DNA of 64,000 bases from Lachnospiraceae bacterium (lineage in GTDB: Bacteria; Bacillota; Clostridia; Lachnospirales; Lachnospiraceae), in contig SVEO01000012.1 in assembly GCA_015057275.1 (NCBI GenBank), positions 1 through 64,000 of the forward strand, read 5' to 3'. Under the pieces are notes generated by a model. That model was given only the letters and a program-made list of their open reading frames with translations, did not search any database and was not told where the DNA came from. The number at the start of each line of letters is the position of its first letter. The first letter of the stretch is position 1. This document shows, piece after piece, positions 19,594 through 30,322 of the stretch. A program made the translations under genes and the position numbers.

Positions 19594-20214
19594 ATGGTAA
19601 TCAAAGAAGCAATTTTAGAAACTGTGTGCGGAATTACGAGCACATTGCCGCAGAACACATTGCCGGAAATCGCTTTTGCCGGCAAGTCAAATGTGGGCAA
19701 GTCCTCGTTGATTAATGGCTTGTTAAATCGCAAGTCGCTCGCGCGTACATCTTCGCAGCCGGGCAAAACGCAGACGATTAATTTTTATCAGGTTAACAAA
19801 GAACTGTATTTTGTGGATTTGCCGGGCTACGGCTATGCGAAAGTTTCGCAAACGATAAAAGAAAAATGGGGCAAGATGATTGAAAAATATCTGCGCACTT
19901 CAAAGCAATTAAAAAAAGTGTTCCTGCTTCTCGATATCCGTCACGAGCCGTCGGCCAATGATCGCAACATGTACGAGTGGATCACTTATAATGGATATGA
20001 GCCGGTCATTATTGCAACAAAGCTCGACAAAATCAATCGCAGCCAGATACAGAAACAGTTGAAAATTCTGCGCGAAGGCTTGCAGGCACCAAAAGGAACG
20101 CTGATTTTCCCATACTCGGCGATTACAAAGCAGGGACGCGAGGAAATATGGGCGTACATTGAAGAAGCAATTGTGCCGGTCGACGCGGAAGAGGCAGCAA
20201 CGCAAAGTGAATAA
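19594..20214 (+). CDS. engB: Ribosome-assembly GTPase EngB/YsxC
   Basis: EngB (YihA/YsxC) is an essential GTPase for large-subunit assembly. The 206-residue protein has G1 GKSNVGKSSL near residues 29-38, the switch I PGKTQTINF, G3 DLPGYGYA and G4 TKLDK. AGGAGG lies 12 nt upstream of the ATG, a longer spacing than usual. It follows lon by 62 nt, the standard neighbour. Confidence 0.95.
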   Translation: MVIKEAILETVCGITSTLPQNTLPEIAFAGKSNVGKSSLINGLLNRKSLARTSSQPGKTQTINFYQVNKELYFVDLPGYGYAKVSQTIKEKWGKMIEKYLRTSKQLKKVFLLLDIRHEPSANDRNMYEWITYNGYEPVIIATKLDKINRSQIQKQLKILREGLQAPKGTLIFPYSAITKQGREEIWAYIEEAIVPVDAEEAATQSE

Positions 20215-20221
20215 TAAAAAA

Positions 20222-20246
20222 CGCTGTTGCCCTTAGGACAACAGCG
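20222..20246 (-). terminator. Terminator overlapping the 3' end of the DUF4364 gene
   Basis: CGCTGTTG at 20222-20229 pairs with CAACAGCG at 20239-20246. On the minus strand six Ts follow (complement of 20216-20221), a typical intrinsic terminator. The DUF4364 stop codon (20233-20235) lies in the loop. On the plus strand it follows engB but has no T run. Confidence 0.8.
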
Positions 20247-20748
20247 AACGCATCATGTGTGCATACAGGTCGGTACATTTTTCCTGCCAGTGGTCGCACA
20301 TATAAGAAGCCTCCTCTTTGGAGGAAACATTTAAATTCATTTCAAGTAACATCAAATCGCCCTCACGGATTTGCAGATGAACGACATAATCCTCACCGTT
20401 TTGATAATAAGTGGCGAGAATGCCGGATTCATTGCAGAACCGGAAGCGATTCTTAGCAAGATAAGCATCGGCTTCGGCGCGAATCGCTGTGGGAATGTCC
20501 TTGACGCAGACCTGCAGTGTGGCGCGGCCCGAATCCGTCAATTCATAATATGTTGTGTGGGAAACAACTTCCCCACGAATCAATTTTGATTCCACTAATT
20601 CATTAATCACAACCTGTGCGGAAAAATAATTCGTATATCCGCCGTCGGTAAAAAATTCAATCATATGCGACGCGGATAACGGAAAATCCACGTTACTCAA
20701 CATATATAAAGAAGTCAATTTGTATATCGTAGTAACATCAATCGACAT
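20233..20748 (-). CDS. DUF4364 family winged-helix protein
   Basis: This 171-residue protein matches DUF4364, a family common in Clostridia with an N-terminal winged-helix fold (TTIYKLTSLYMLSNVDFPL, then TYYELTDSGRATL) and a C-terminal beta domain. It is probably a DNA-binding regulator; no target is known to me. I chose the ATG at 20748, with GGAGG 5 nt upstream. The reading frame stays open upstream to 20904 through a hairpin-rich leader that also contains GGAGG followed by an in-frame GTG (20890-20892), so an N-terminally extended form is possible. Confidence 0.85.
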   Translation of the reverse strand: MSIDVTTIYKLTSLYMLSNVDFPLSASHMIEFFTDGGYTNYFSAQVVINELVESKLIRGEVVSHTTYYELTDSGRATLQVCVKDIPTAIRAEADAYLAKNRFRFCNESGILATYYQNGEDYVVHLQIREGDLMLLEMNLNVSSKEEASYMCDHWQEKCTDLYAHMMRSLLS

Positions 20749-20750
20749 GG

Positions 20751-20904
20751 TAACCTCCATTCCGAAGCGTTTACGCTGAGGAACGCTCAAAGAAATTCGC
20801 GGATGCGATTTCTTTGTAGCATCAGGGCTTCTTTGTGACGCTTCGGCACAAAAAGCCGTGTGAAAAATCAGCACATCAGTGTGATTTTTCACACTAACCT
20901 CCAT
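20751..20904 (-). repeat. Hairpin-rich leader bounded by 10-bp direct repeats (possible small inserted element)
   Basis: TAACCTCCAT (plus-strand reading) occurs at 20751-20760 and again at 20895-20904. Between them lies 134 bp. One end has a perfect 12-bp hairpin (GTGTGAAAAATC at 20858-20869 with GATTTTTCACAC at 20883-20894) that abuts the repeat exactly. The other end holds the 25-bp sequence at 20754-20778 shared with the DJ-1 leader, with the small hairpin AGCG-TTTA-CGCT at 20766-20777. The arrangement resembles a short non-autonomous insertion with target duplication, but the repeat also contains the ribosome binding site, so selection could explain it. Confidence 0.5.
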
Positions 20905-20921
20905 TAAATATTTATATTACA

Positions 20922-20950
20922 AGTATAATATAGAAAAAAAGAAAATTCAA
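20922..20950 (-). promoter_or_regulatory. Promoter of the DUF4364 gene
   Basis: On the minus strand TTGAAT (20945-20950) and TATACT (20922-20927) are 17 bp apart. Transcription would begin near 20915, giving an untranslated leader of about 165 nt if translation starts at 20748. Confidence 0.6.
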
Positions 20951-21002
20951 CACATTTCATGACAGGAAAATGATTGGGCATCGAAGGAAGGAGTAGAAAA
21001 CG

Positions 21003-22358
21003 ATGAGAGAAAAATTAATGACATTACCACTGCGCCAGTTGCAATTGATTGCGCGCCAGAACAAAATTCATTACAGTGGGCTGAAGAAAGATGAGCTGAT
21101 TGAGAAAATCTGTGGTTTGCAGCAAAAACAAGAAGAAAAGGCTGCGGCGGAACCGGTGGCAGCGGAAGCAGCTACGGAGAATGTTTCACAGGAAACAACA
21201 GAGGAGCCGACAGAACGGGAAGGATTTTCCTACGAGAGCGACGAATCCGCGCACGGAATTTTGGAGATTATGCCGGACGGTTTTGGTTTTATCCGCAGTG
21301 AAAATTTCCTGCCGGGTGACGAGGATGTGTATGTGGCACCGTCACAGATTCGCAAGTTCAATTTAAAAACCGGTGATTTCCTTACCGGCAAGCTGCGCGT
21401 GCGCAGAGAAGGGGAACGATTCGGCGCACTGGCATATCTGGAAAAAGTAAATGGTTTTACATTGGATGAGGCAATGAAGCGTGGAAATTTTGAAGATTTA
21501 ACTCCGGTTTTCCCGAACCAGCGTTTGCACCTGGAAAGCGAAAGTCACAACATGGCGATGCGTATCGTTGACCTTGTTTCCCCGATCGGAAAGGGGCAGC
21601 GCGGCATGATTGTGGCACCGCCGAAGGCCGGCAAAACAACGCTGCTGAAAGAAATTGCCAAGTCCATTACCTTCAATCATCCGGAAACGCACCTCATTAT
21701 TTTGCTGATCGACGAGCGCCCGGAAGAAGTAACTGATATAAAAGAAGCAATTGAAGGCGATAATGTAGAAGTCATTTATTCAACTTTTGATGAACTGCCG
21801 GAGCATCACAAGCGCGTGTCCGAAATGGTAATTGAGCGTGCCAAGCGTCTGGTGGAGCATAAGCAGGACGTAATGATTTTGCTTGATTCCATTACCCGTC
21901 TGGCGAGAGCCTACAATCTCACTGTTTCGTCAAGCGGCCGCACACTTTCCGGCGGTCTCGATCCGGCGGCTCTGCACATGCCGAAGAAATTTTTCGGCGC
22001 AGCCAGAAATATGCGTGAGGGCGGCAGCCTGACCATTCTTGCAACCGCACTGGTAGAAACCGGCAGTCGTATGGACGATGTTGTATTTGAGGAATTCAAA
22101 GGCACCGGCAACATGGAACTCGTGCTTGACCGTAAGCTTAGCGAGCGCAGAGTATTTCCTGCCATCGACATTTTAAAGTCCGGTACCCGCCGCGAAGACC
22201 TGCTTTTGACTCGCGAGGAGAAAGAAGTTTCTGACATCATGCGCAAAGCATCAAACAATCTACGCCAGGAAGAGATGCTGGAATCAGTAATGAACCTGTT
22301 TTATCGGACAAAGGACAACAAAGAATTCATCCAAAAGATGAAAAACATGAGATTTTGA
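21003..22358 (+). CDS. rho: Transcription termination factor Rho
   Basis: Rho is the hexameric RNA helicase of factor-dependent termination. The 451-residue protein has the Rho N-terminal helical domain (residues about 4-40, [14 protein letters not shown]), a short Glu/Ala-rich linker, the cold-shock-like RNA-binding domain ([18 protein letters not shown]), Walker [12 protein letters not shown] near residue 205 and Walker [17 protein letters not shown]. The Q-loop region SGGLDPAAL is normal. AAGGAAGGAG precedes the ATG. It ends 148 nt upstream of rpoB, which has its own promoter. Confidence 0.97.
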   Translation: MREKLMTLPLRQLQLIARQNKIHYSGLKKDELIEKICGLQQKQEEKAAAEPVAAEAATENVSQETTEEPTEREGFSYESDESAHGILEIMPDGFGFIRSENFLPGDEDVYVAPSQIRKFNLKTGDFLTGKLRVRREGERFGALAYLEKVNGFTLDEAMKRGNFEDLTPVFPNQRLHLESESHNMAMRIVDLVSPIGKGQRGMIVAPPKAGKTTLLKEIAKSITFNHPETHLIILLIDERPEEVTDIKEAIEGDNVEVIYSTFDELPEHHKRVSEMVIERAKRLVEHKQDVMILLDSITRLARAYNLTVSSSGRTLSGGLDPAALHMPKKFFGAARNMREGGSLTILATALVETGSRMDDVVFEEFKGTGNMELVLDRKLSERRVFPAIDILKSGTRREDLLLTREEKEVSDIMRKASNNLRQEEMLESVMNLFYRTKDNKEFIQKMKNMRF

Positions 22359-22390
22359 TAAAAAAATGTGAATAATTTCCAAAAATGTTG

Positions 22391-22419
22391 TTGACAGAAC
22401 GAAAAGCTTGTGTTAGTCT
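22391..22419 (+). promoter_or_regulatory. Promoter of rpoBC
   Basis: TTGACA at 22391-22396 and TAGTCT at 22414-22419 are 17 bp apart. The leader to rpoB would be about 105 nt. No ribosomal protein L10/L12 genes precede rpoB here, unlike many bacteria where rplJL-rpoBC is one unit. Confidence 0.65.
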
Positions 22420-22530
22420 GTAAAATGCACCATTATGGAGAATAGTCTCATTATGCCCTAAAATAGGCACTTTTGAAACTAGCACTACAGAGAATGAGCG
22501 CAAAATATGGAAACAGGGGTGAAATGTCAC

Positions 22531-25500
22531 ATGGAGAAAAATAGAATGCATCCGGTGAAAGCAGGAAAAAGCATCCGTATGAGTTATTCTAAAAGAAAAG
22601 AAGTTCTCGATATGCCGAATTTCATTGAAATCCAGAAGGATTCCTACGAGTGGTTTATCAACGAAGGACTTGCTGAAGCTTTTAGAGATATCTCTCCAAT
22701 CGAAGATTATAATGAGCACCTTAGTCTGGAATTTGTAAGCTTCCAGCTTTGCACAGGGGAGGGCGATATTAAGTATAATATCGAGGAATGTAAGGAAAGA
22801 GATGCTACTTACGCGGCTCCGCTGAAAGTGAAAGTAAGACTTCGCAACAAAGAAACTGACGAAATGTCTGAACACGATATCTTTATGGGCGATCTGCCTA
22901 TTATGACAGACACCGGTACGTTCGTAATTAACGGTGCGGAACGAGTTATCGTTAGCCAGTTAGTACGTTCTCCTGGTATTTACTATGATATAGCACACGA
23001 TAAGCTCGGTAAGAAGCTGTATTCGTCCACCGTCATCCCGAACAGAGGTGCGTGGTTAGAGTACGAAACTGACTCCAACGACATTTTCTATGTACGTGTA
23101 GACCGTACAAGAAAAGTGCCGGTAACGGTATTTATCCGTGCGCTCGGTATCGGCTCCGATGCTGAGATTATCGATTTGTTTGGTGAAGAACCGAAGTTAA
23201 TTGCCAGCTTCGCAAAAGAACCTGACAGAATGCGTAATTACGCAGGCGGCTTGCTTGAATTATACAGCAAGATTCGTCCGGGTGAACCGGCAAGCGTAGA
23301 AAGCGCTGAGAGCTTACTTGCAAGCATGTTCTTCGACCCGAGAAGATACGACCTTGCAAAGGTTGGCCGTTATAAGTTTAATAAGAAATTATCCTTCAAG
23401 CACCGCTTAAAGGGTAAGACCCTTGCTGAGGATGTTATCGACCAGAGCACAGGCGAAATCTTAGCAAGTGCAGGTACAACCTTAACCGAAGAGCAGGCGA
23501 TTGAAATCCAAAACGCCGCTGTACCGTTTGTTTGGGTTGCAACGGAAGAAAGAAATGTCAAGATTATTTCCAACATGATGGTTGATATTCATCATTATGT
23601 TGATTTCGACTGCAAGGAGCTTGGTATCCGTGAGAACGTATTCTATCCGGTACTTGCTCAGATTTTAGCAGAGAATGAAACAGAAGAGGAATTAAAGGAC
23701 GCAATCAAGAGAAACGTGACCGAATTAATTCCAAAGCATATTACAAAGGAAGATATTATCGCATCTATTAACTACTGCCTGCATTTAGAGCATGGCATCG
23801 GAAACCGTGACGATATCGACCATTTAGGTAACCGTAGAATCAGAGCGGTCGGCGAACTCTTGCAGAACCAGTACCGTATCGGTTTGTCCCGTATGGAACG
23901 TGTTGTTCGTGAGCGTATGACTACCCAGGACATCGCGAACGTAACGCCGCAGTCTTTGATTAACATTAAGCCGGTTACCGCAGCAGTGAAGGAGTTCTTC
24001 GGAAGCTCCCAGCTGTCCCAGTTCATGGACCAGAACAACCCACTTGGTGAGTTGACTCACAAGAGACGTTTATCCGCATTAGGTCCTGGCGGTTTGAGCC
24101 GTGACCGTGCCGGATTCGAAGTTCGAGACGTACACTACACCCACTACGGCAGAATGTGTCCGATCGAGACTCCTGAAGGTCCAAACATCGGTTTGATTAA
24201 CTCCCTTGCATGTTATGCAAGAATTAATGAATACGGATTCGTGGAAGCTCCTTACCGTAAGGTAAATAAGGACGATCCGATGAATCCGGTGGTTACGGAC
24301 GAAGTTGTTTACTTGACAGCAGACGAGGAAGACAACTACGTAGTGGCACAGGCGAATGAGCCGCTCGATGAGAACGGTTGTTTCGTAAAAGATAACGTTT
24401 CCGGACGTTACAGAGAGGAAACATCCGAGTTCCAGAAGCGTAAAGTTGACTTGATGGACGTATCTCCGAAGATGGTATTCTCGGTTGCAACATCGATGAT
24501 TCCTTTCCTTGAGAACGACGACGCGAACCGTGCGCTGATGGGCTCTAACATGCAGCGTCAGGCAGTTCCGCTTATGATTACCGAAGCTCCGGTTGTCGGT
24601 ACAGGTATGGAAGCAAAGGCAGCAGTTGACTCCGGCGTTTGTGTCGTAGCAAAGCGGGCAGGTACCGTACTTTACTCCACATCGAAACAGATTACATTGC
24701 GTTATGATGACGACGGTTCTACAGAGACTTATCAGTTGATTAAGTTCTCCAGAAGTAACCAGTCTAACTGTTACAATCAGAAGCCGATTGTGTTCAAGGG
24801 CGAGCATGTAGAGGCAGGTCAGGTAATCGCAGACGGCGCATCCACTTGCGACGGCGAAATCGCATTAGGTAAAAATCCGCTCATTGGCTTCATGACATGG
24901 GAAGGTTACAACTACGAGGATGCTGTCTTATTAAGTGAAAGATTAGTTCAGGATGATGTTTATACATCTATCCATATTGAAGAATACGAAGCAGAAGCAA
25001 GAGACACTAAGCTCGGACCGGAAGAAATTACCCGCGATGTTCCTAGCGTTGGTGACGATGCATTGAAGGATCTTGACGAAAGAGGTATCATCCGAATCGG
25101 CGCGGAAGTGCATGCCGGTGATATTCTCGTCGGTAAAGTTACCCCGAAGGGCGAAACCGAGCTGACCGCAGAAGAAAGACTTCTTCGTGCAATTTTCGGT
25201 GAGAAGGCAAGAGAAGTAAGAGATACTTCCCTTAAGGTTCCTCACGGCGAATATGGTATTGTTGTTGATGCAAAGGTATTTAAGAGAGAAAACGGCGACG
25301 AAATGTCTCCTGGTGTAACCGAGACCGTACGTATCTACATTGCTCAGAAGAGAAAAATTTCTGTCGGCGATAAGATGGCCGGTCGTCACGGTAACAAGGG
25401 TGTTGTTTCCCGTATTCTCCCGGTAGAAGATATGCCGTTCTTACCAAACGGACGTCCTCTTGACATCGTACTCAACCCTCTGGGCGTACCATCCCGTATG

Positions 25501-26388
25501 AATATCGGACAGGTATTGGAAATTCACCTGTCACTTGCTGCTAAAGCGCTTGGCTTCAACATTTCCACACCGGTATTCGATGGTGCAAACGAGTATGATA
25601 TTATGGATACTCTCGATATGGCAAATGATTACGTAAATAGCGAGTGGGAAGATTTCAAGACGAAGTACGAAGGTACGGTAAATCCGGAAATCATGGCATA
25701 TCTGGAAGAAAACTTAGAACACAGAAACGAGTGGAAGGGTGTACCGATTTCCAGAGACGGTAAGGTTCGTCTCCGCGACGGTAGAACCGGTGAATATTTC
25801 GACAGCCCGGTAACCATCGGTCATATGCATTATTTGAAGCTGCATCACTTAGTTGATGATAAGATTCATGCACGTTCCACAGGTCCATATTCCTTAGTAA
25901 CCCAGCAGCCACTCGGTGGTAAAGCACAGTTCGGTGGACAGAGATTCGGTGAAATGGAAGTTTGGGCATTGGAGGCATATGGTGCTTCCTACACATTGCA
26001 GGAAATCCTTACGGTTAAGTCCGACGACGTTGTTGGCCGTGTGAAGACATACGAAGCCATTATCAAGGGCGAAAACATTCCTGAGCCGGGTATCCCGGAA
26101 TCCTTCAAGGTATTGCTCAAGGAGTTACAGTCTCTTGCGCTCGATGTCAAGGTGCTTGCTGAGGATGATACCGAAGTAGAGCTGAAAGAAAGTATTGATT
26201 ACGGCGACACCGATTTCAACTCCATTTTGAATGACAACAAACACTATAATCGTCAGGAAGAAGATTTCGGCGCTTACGGTTATCAAAAGCAGGCATTCGA
26301 AGGCGAAGAATTAGTTGCTGTAGAAGAAGATAACGATATGGGCAGTAGTGATTATGAAGACAGCTACGATGATTACGATGCCGAATAA
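22531..26388 (+). CDS. rpoB: RNA polymerase beta subunit
   Basis: RpoB is the catalytic beta subunit of RNA polymerase. The 1285-residue protein has all expected regions, including the rifampicin-binding cluster near 24000-24100 with [20 protein letters not shown] and [11 protein letters not shown]. The residues usually altered in resistance (the Asp, His, Arg and Ser positions) are wild type, so rifampicin sensitivity is predicted. [15 protein letters not shown] is also intact. I chose the ATG at 22531 ([10 protein letters not shown]), with AGGGGTGA about 10 nt upstream. An in-frame ATG at 22507 would add eight residues. Confidence 0.97.
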   Translation: MEKNRMHPVKAGKSIRMSYSKRKEVLDMPNFIEIQKDSYEWFINEGLAEAFRDISPIEDYNEHLSLEFVSFQLCTGEGDIKYNIEECKERDATYAAPLKVKVRLRNKETDEMSEHDIFMGDLPIMTDTGTFVINGAERVIVSQLVRSPGIYYDIAHDKLGKKLYSSTVIPNRGAWLEYETDSNDIFYVRVDRTRKVPVTVFIRALGIGSDAEIIDLFGEEPKLIASFAKEPDRMRNYAGGLLELYSKIRPGEPASVESAESLLASMFFDPRRYDLAKVGRYKFNKKLSFKHRLKGKTLAEDVIDQSTGEILASAGTTLTEEQAIEIQNAAVPFVWVATEERNVKIISNMMVDIHHYVDFDCKELGIRENVFYPVLAQILAENETEEELKDAIKRNVTELIPKHITKEDIIASINYCLHLEHGIGNRDDIDHLGNRRIRAVGELLQNQYRIGLSRMERVVRERMTTQDIANVTPQSLINIKPVTAAVKEFFGSSQLSQFMDQNNPLGELTHKRRLSALGPGGLSRDRAGFEVRDVHYTHYGRMCPIETPEGPNIGLINSLACYARINEYGFVEAPYRKVNKDDPMNPVVTDEVVYLTADEEDNYVVAQANEPLDENGCFVKDNVSGRYREETSEFQKRKVDLMDVSPKMVFSVATSMIPFLENDDANRALMGSNMQRQAVPLMITEAPVVGTGMEAKAAVDSGVCVVAKRAGTVLYSTSKQITLRYDDDGSTETYQLIKFSRSNQSNCYNQKPIVFKGEHVEAGQVIADGASTCDGEIALGKNPLIGFMTWEGYNYEDAVLLSERLVQDDVYTSIHIEEYEAEARDTKLGPEEITRDVPSVGDDALKDLDERGIIRIGAEVHAGDILVGKVTPKGETELTAEERLLRAIFGEKAREVRDTSLKVPHGEYGIVVDAKVFKRENGDEMSPGVTETVRIYIAQKRKISVGDKMAGRHGNKGVVSRILPVEDMPFLPNGRPLDIVLNPLGVPSRMNIGQVLEIHLSLAAKALGFNISTPVFDGANEYDIMDTLDMANDYVNSEWEDFKTKYEGTVNPEIMAYLEENLEHRNEWKGVPISRDGKVRLRDGRTGEYFDSPVTIGHMHYLKLHHLVDDKIHARSTGPYSLVTQQPLGGKAQFGGQRFGEMEVWALEAYGASYTLQEILTVKSDDVVGRVKTYEAIIKGENIPEPGIPESFKVLLKELQSLALDVKVLAEDDTEVELKESIDYGDTDFNSILNDNKHYNRQEEDFGAYGYQKQAFEGEELVAVEEDNDMGSSDYEDSYDDYDAE

Positions 26389-26405
26389 CAGAAGGGAGAG
26401 CCAAA

Positions 26406-29400
26406 ATGTCAGAAGTAATGAATGATGCAAACCAGGCATTAACCTTTGATAAAATTAAAATTGGCCTTGCTTCACCGGAAAAGATTCGTTCTTGGTCCGT
26501 TCGACCGAACATGACAAATCCGGATGACGGTGAGGTAAAAAAGCCGGAAACTATCAATTACAGAACCTTAAAGCCGGAAAAGGAAGGGTTGTTCTGTGAG
26601 AAGATTTTCGGACCGAGCAAGGACTGGGAGTGTCACTGCGGTAAGTACAAGAAAATCCGTTATAAAGGTGTTGTATGTGACCGTTGCGGCGTTGAAGTAA
26701 CGAAGTCCAGCGTTCGTAGAGAGCGTATGGGTCGTATCGAATTGGCGGCTCCTGTATCCCACATCTGGTATTTCAAGGGAATTCCTTCCAGAATGGGATT
26801 GATTCTTGATTTATCTCCAAGAGTATTGGAAAAAGTATTATATTTCGCCTCTTATATTGTATTAGATCCGGGTCAGACCACGCTCGAATACAAGAGAGTT
26901 TTATCCGAAGCAGAATACAGAGACGCGATTAAGACATGGGGCTACGGTTCTTTCCGCGCAGGCATGGGTGCAGAATCCATCCAGGAATTACTGGCAGCAG
27001 TAGATCTTGAGAAGGAAGCAGAAGAATTAAAGGTTGAATTAAAAGAATCAACCGGCCAGAAGCGCACAAAGATTGTGAAGAGATTAGAAGTTGTAGAAGC
27101 ATTCCGCACATCCGGCAACCGTCCGGAATGGATGATATTAAATGTCATCCCGGTTATTCCGCCGGATTTACGTCCGATGGTACAGCTTGACGGCGGACGT
27201 TTCGCAACCTCTGACTTGAATGACTTATACCGCAGAATTATCAACCGTAACAACCGTCTGCAGAGACTTTTAGAGCTGGGAGCTCCGGAAATCATTGTCC
27301 GCAACGAAAAGAGAATGCTGCAGGAAGCGGTTGACGCATTGATTGATAACGGCAGAAGAGGCCGCCCGGTAACCGGTCCTGGTAACAGAGCGTTAAAGTC
27401 CTTATCCGATATGTTAAAGGGTAAGCAGGGACGTTTCCGTCAGAACCTGTTAGGTAAGCGAGTTGACTACTCCGGCCGTTCCGTTATCGTTGTTGGACCG
27501 GAACTGAAGATTTATCAGTGCGGTCTGCCAAAGGAAATGGCAATCGAATTATTCAAGCCTTTCGTTATGAAGGAGCTTGTTGCAAACGGTACTGCACACA
27601 ACATTAAGGCTGCCAAGAAGATGGTCGAGAGACTCCAGACAGAGGTTTGGGATGTGCTCGAAGATGTTATCCGCGAGCATCCGGTTATGTTGAACCGTGC
27701 GCCGACACTGCACAGACTTGGTGTGCAGGCGTTCGAGCCGACACTGGTAGAAGGTAAGGCGATTAAGCTTCATCCGCTCGTATGTACCGCGTTCAACGCC
27801 GACTTCGACGGTGACCAGATGGCGGTGCATTTACCGCTGTCCGTAGAAGCACAGGCAGAGTGCCGCTTCCTTTTGCTGTCTCCGAATAACTTGTTAAAGC
27901 CGTCTGACGGTGCGCCGGTAGCAGTTCCTTCCCAGGATATGGTATTAGGTATCTACTACTTAACTCAGGAAAGAGAAGCGGACCGCACCTACGGTACCGG
28001 CAAGTTCTTCAAGAGCAAGAACGAAGCAATCCTTGCATACGAAAACGGCGTAATTTCTCTCCACGCAAAGATTAGCGTGAAGGTAAACGCTGTAACTCCG
28101 GAAGGCAAGGAAGTAACAGGCGTGATTCAGACAACACTCGGACGCTTAATCTTCAACGAAATCCTTCCGCAGGATTTAGGCTTCGTTGACAGAGTAAATG
28201 ATGAAGATTATCTGAAGCCTGAAGTAGATTTCCATGTAGGCAAGAAGCAATTAAAGAAGATTCTTGAAAAGGTTATCAATACACACGGTGCAACCAGAAC
28301 GGCAGAAGTATTGGATGATATCAAGGCGATGGGTTATAAGTACTCCACAAGAGCAGCAATGACCGTATCCATCTCCGATATGACCGTTCCGGCAAAGAAG
28401 AAGCAGATTATTAAAGATGCAGAAGCTACTGTAGAACAGATTTCCAAGAACTTCCGTCGCGGTTTTGTTACTGAGGAAGAAAGATACAATGAGGTTATCA
28501 GCGTTTGGAAGGCAGCCGATGATGAAATCACTGAAGCCCTTCTGACAGGTCTTGATAAATATAACAACATCTTTATGATGGCTGACTCCGGTGCCCGTGG
28601 TTCTGACAAGCAGATTAAACAGCTTGCAGGTATGCGTGGTTTGATGGCTGATACAACAGGTAGAACCATCGAATTGCCGATTAAGTCAAACTTCCGTGAA
28701 GGTCTTGACGTATTGGAATACTTCATCTCCGCTCACGGTGCAAGAAAGGGTCTGTCCGATACGGCTCTTCGTACGGCCGACTCCGGTTACCTGACAAGAC
28801 GTCTGGTAGACGTATCTCAGGATTTGATTATCCGTGAAGTTGACTGTAGCGAAGGTAAGGAAATTCCATACATGGAAATTCAGGCTGTTAAGGATGGTAA
28901 CGAAGTAATTGAGAGCCTTGAGGAAAGAATGACTGGCCGTGTAGCTGCGGAAGATATCTGCGATAACAACGGTGAAGTCATCGTTAAGGCAAACCATATG
29001 ATTACACCGAAGCGCGCAGCTAAGGTTGCAAAGACAGGGGTAGAATCTGTGAAGATTCGTACTATGCTCTCCTGTAAGTCACACATTGGTGTGTGTGCAA
29101 AGTGTTACGGTGCGAACATGGCGACCGGACAGGCAGTTCAGGTGGGTGAAGCAGTTGGTATCATCGCTGCTCAGTCTATCGGTGAGCCTGGTACACAGCT
29201 TACGATGAGAACATTCCATACCGGCGGTGTTGCTGGCGATGATATCACACAGGGTCTTCCACGTGTCGAGGAATTATTTGAAGCACGTAAGCCAAAGGGT
29301 CTTGCAATCATTTCCGAGTTTGCAGGTAAGGCGGAAATCAGAGATACAAAGAAGAAACGCGAAATCGTGATTACCAATCCGGAAACCGGTGAGTCAAAGG

Positions 29401-30140
29401 CGTACCTCATTCCTTACGGTTCCAGAATCAAGATTCAGGATGGCGCTATGCTTGAAGCCGGCGACGAGCTGACCGAGGGTAGTATTAATCCGCATGATCT
29501 GTTAAAGATCAAGGGTGTACGTGCTGTGCAGGATTACATGATTCGTGAAGTTCAGAGAGTATACCGCTTGCAGGGTGTAGAAATCAACGATAAGCATATT
29601 GAAGTGATTGTTCGTCAGATGTTAAAGAAGGTTAAGGTTGACGCTCCTGGCGACAGTAACTTCCTTCCGGGTGCATCCGTTGACGTGCTTGATTTCAATG
29701 AGACAAATGAGCGCCTGATTGCAGAAGGCTTAAAACCGGCGGAAGGTAAGCAGGTAATGCTTGGTATTACCAAGGCATCTCTTGCAACAAACTCCTTCTT
29801 ATCCGCGGCTTCCTTCCAGGAAACAACAAAGGTATTAACCGAAGCTGCGATTAATGGTAAGGTTGACCCACTCATCGGTCTTAAGGAAAACGTTATTATC
29901 GGTAAACTGATTCCGGCCGGAACAGGTATGAAGAAATACCGTTCTGTAAAGCTGAACACGGATAGCATTGTAATTGAAGCTCCGCAGGAAGAAGCTCTGG
30001 TGGAGGTGGAAGCTGCAGTAGAGGCTGTGGAAACTAATGAAATTTCTGAAAATGAAATCGACGATATCTTAGGCGAAGCAGAAAGCTATGAAGAGGCAGA
30101 AAGCTACGAAGAAGAAACTGACGAAATCACAGAGGAATAA
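26406..30140 (+). CDS. rpoC: RNA polymerase beta' subunit
   Basis: RpoC is the catalytic beta' subunit. The 1244-residue protein has the N-terminal zinc site (CHCGKYKK and CDRCGVEV), the magnesium-binding loop [16 protein letters not shown], the trigger-loop/bridge-helix region and the second cysteine cluster ([14 protein letters not shown]). The acidic C-terminus carries a short internal duplication ([14 protein letters not shown]). AAGGGAGAG precedes the ATG, 17 nt after rpoB. A terminator follows directly, so the rpoBC transcript ends before the arabinanase gene. Confidence 0.97.
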   Translation: MSEVMNDANQALTFDKIKIGLASPEKIRSWSVRPNMTNPDDGEVKKPETINYRTLKPEKEGLFCEKIFGPSKDWECHCGKYKKIRYKGVVCDRCGVEVTKSSVRRERMGRIELAAPVSHIWYFKGIPSRMGLILDLSPRVLEKVLYFASYIVLDPGQTTLEYKRVLSEAEYRDAIKTWGYGSFRAGMGAESIQELLAAVDLEKEAEELKVELKESTGQKRTKIVKRLEVVEAFRTSGNRPEWMILNVIPVIPPDLRPMVQLDGGRFATSDLNDLYRRIINRNNRLQRLLELGAPEIIVRNEKRMLQEAVDALIDNGRRGRPVTGPGNRALKSLSDMLKGKQGRFRQNLLGKRVDYSGRSVIVVGPELKIYQCGLPKEMAIELFKPFVMKELVANGTAHNIKAAKKMVERLQTEVWDVLEDVIREHPVMLNRAPTLHRLGVQAFEPTLVEGKAIKLHPLVCTAFNADFDGDQMAVHLPLSVEAQAECRFLLLSPNNLLKPSDGAPVAVPSQDMVLGIYYLTQEREADRTYGTGKFFKSKNEAILAYENGVISLHAKISVKVNAVTPEGKEVTGVIQTTLGRLIFNEILPQDLGFVDRVNDEDYLKPEVDFHVGKKQLKKILEKVINTHGATRTAEVLDDIKAMGYKYSTRAAMTVSISDMTVPAKKKQIIKDAEATVEQISKNFRRGFVTEEERYNEVISVWKAADDEITEALLTGLDKYNNIFMMADSGARGSDKQIKQLAGMRGLMADTTGRTIELPIKSNFREGLDVLEYFISAHGARKGLSDTALRTADSGYLTRRLVDVSQDLIIREVDCSEGKEIPYMEIQAVKDGNEVIESLEERMTGRVAAEDICDNNGEVIVKANHMITPKRAAKVAKTGVESVKIRTMLSCKSHIGVCAKCYGANMATGQAVQVGEAVGIIAAQSIGEPGTQLTMRTFHTGGVAGDDITQGLPRVEELFEARKPKGLAIISEFAGKAEIRDTKKKREIVITNPETGESKAYLIPYGSRIKIQDGAMLEAGDELTEGSINPHDLLKIKGVRAVQDYMIREVQRVYRLQGVEINDKHIEVIVRQMLKKVKVDAPGDSNFLPGASVDVLDFNETNERLIAEGLKPAEGKQVMLGITKASLATNSFLSAASFQETTKVLTEAAINGKVDPLIGLKENVIIGKLIPAGTGMKKYRSVKLNTDSIVIEAPQEEALVEVEAAVEAVETNEISENEIDDILGEAESYEEAESYEEETDEITEE

Positions 30141-30154
30141 TAATTACACAATGG

Positions 30155-30184
30155 ACGGTGTTGCGTTTGCGACACCGTTCTTTT
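30155..30184 (+). terminator. Terminator of rpoBC
   Basis: ACGGTGT (30155-30161) pairs with ACACCGT (30172-30178), extended by inner GC pairs around a GTTT loop, and is followed by TCTTTT. Confidence 0.75.
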
Positions 30185-30215
30185 GCGAATAATCGCAAAG
30201 ATTAGTCGGTTTTAC

Positions 30216-30244
30216 TTGCTTCCTTTAAGAAATTCTGTTATACT
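30216..30244 (+). promoter_or_regulatory. Promoter of the arabinanase gene
   Basis: TTGCTT at 30216-30221 and TATACT at 30239-30244 are 17 bp apart. A leader of about 70 nt with weak internal pairing precedes AGGAGG and the start codon. Confidence 0.55.
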
Positions 30245-30322
30245 GAAAATACTATTATGAAGATGGGACTTTCTGCGCGGGCAGGACTGTCTTCGCATAA
30301 TTAATAAAGGAGGAAAAGGAAA

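Noticed and set aside
22359-22530. Search for an L10-type ribosomal protein leader before rpoB
   Set aside because: rplJL is absent and the leader shows no matching structure; only a promoter is supported.
22531-30140. Long antisense frames inside rpoB and rpoC
   Set aside because: These are shadows of strongly biased codon use and resemble no known protein.
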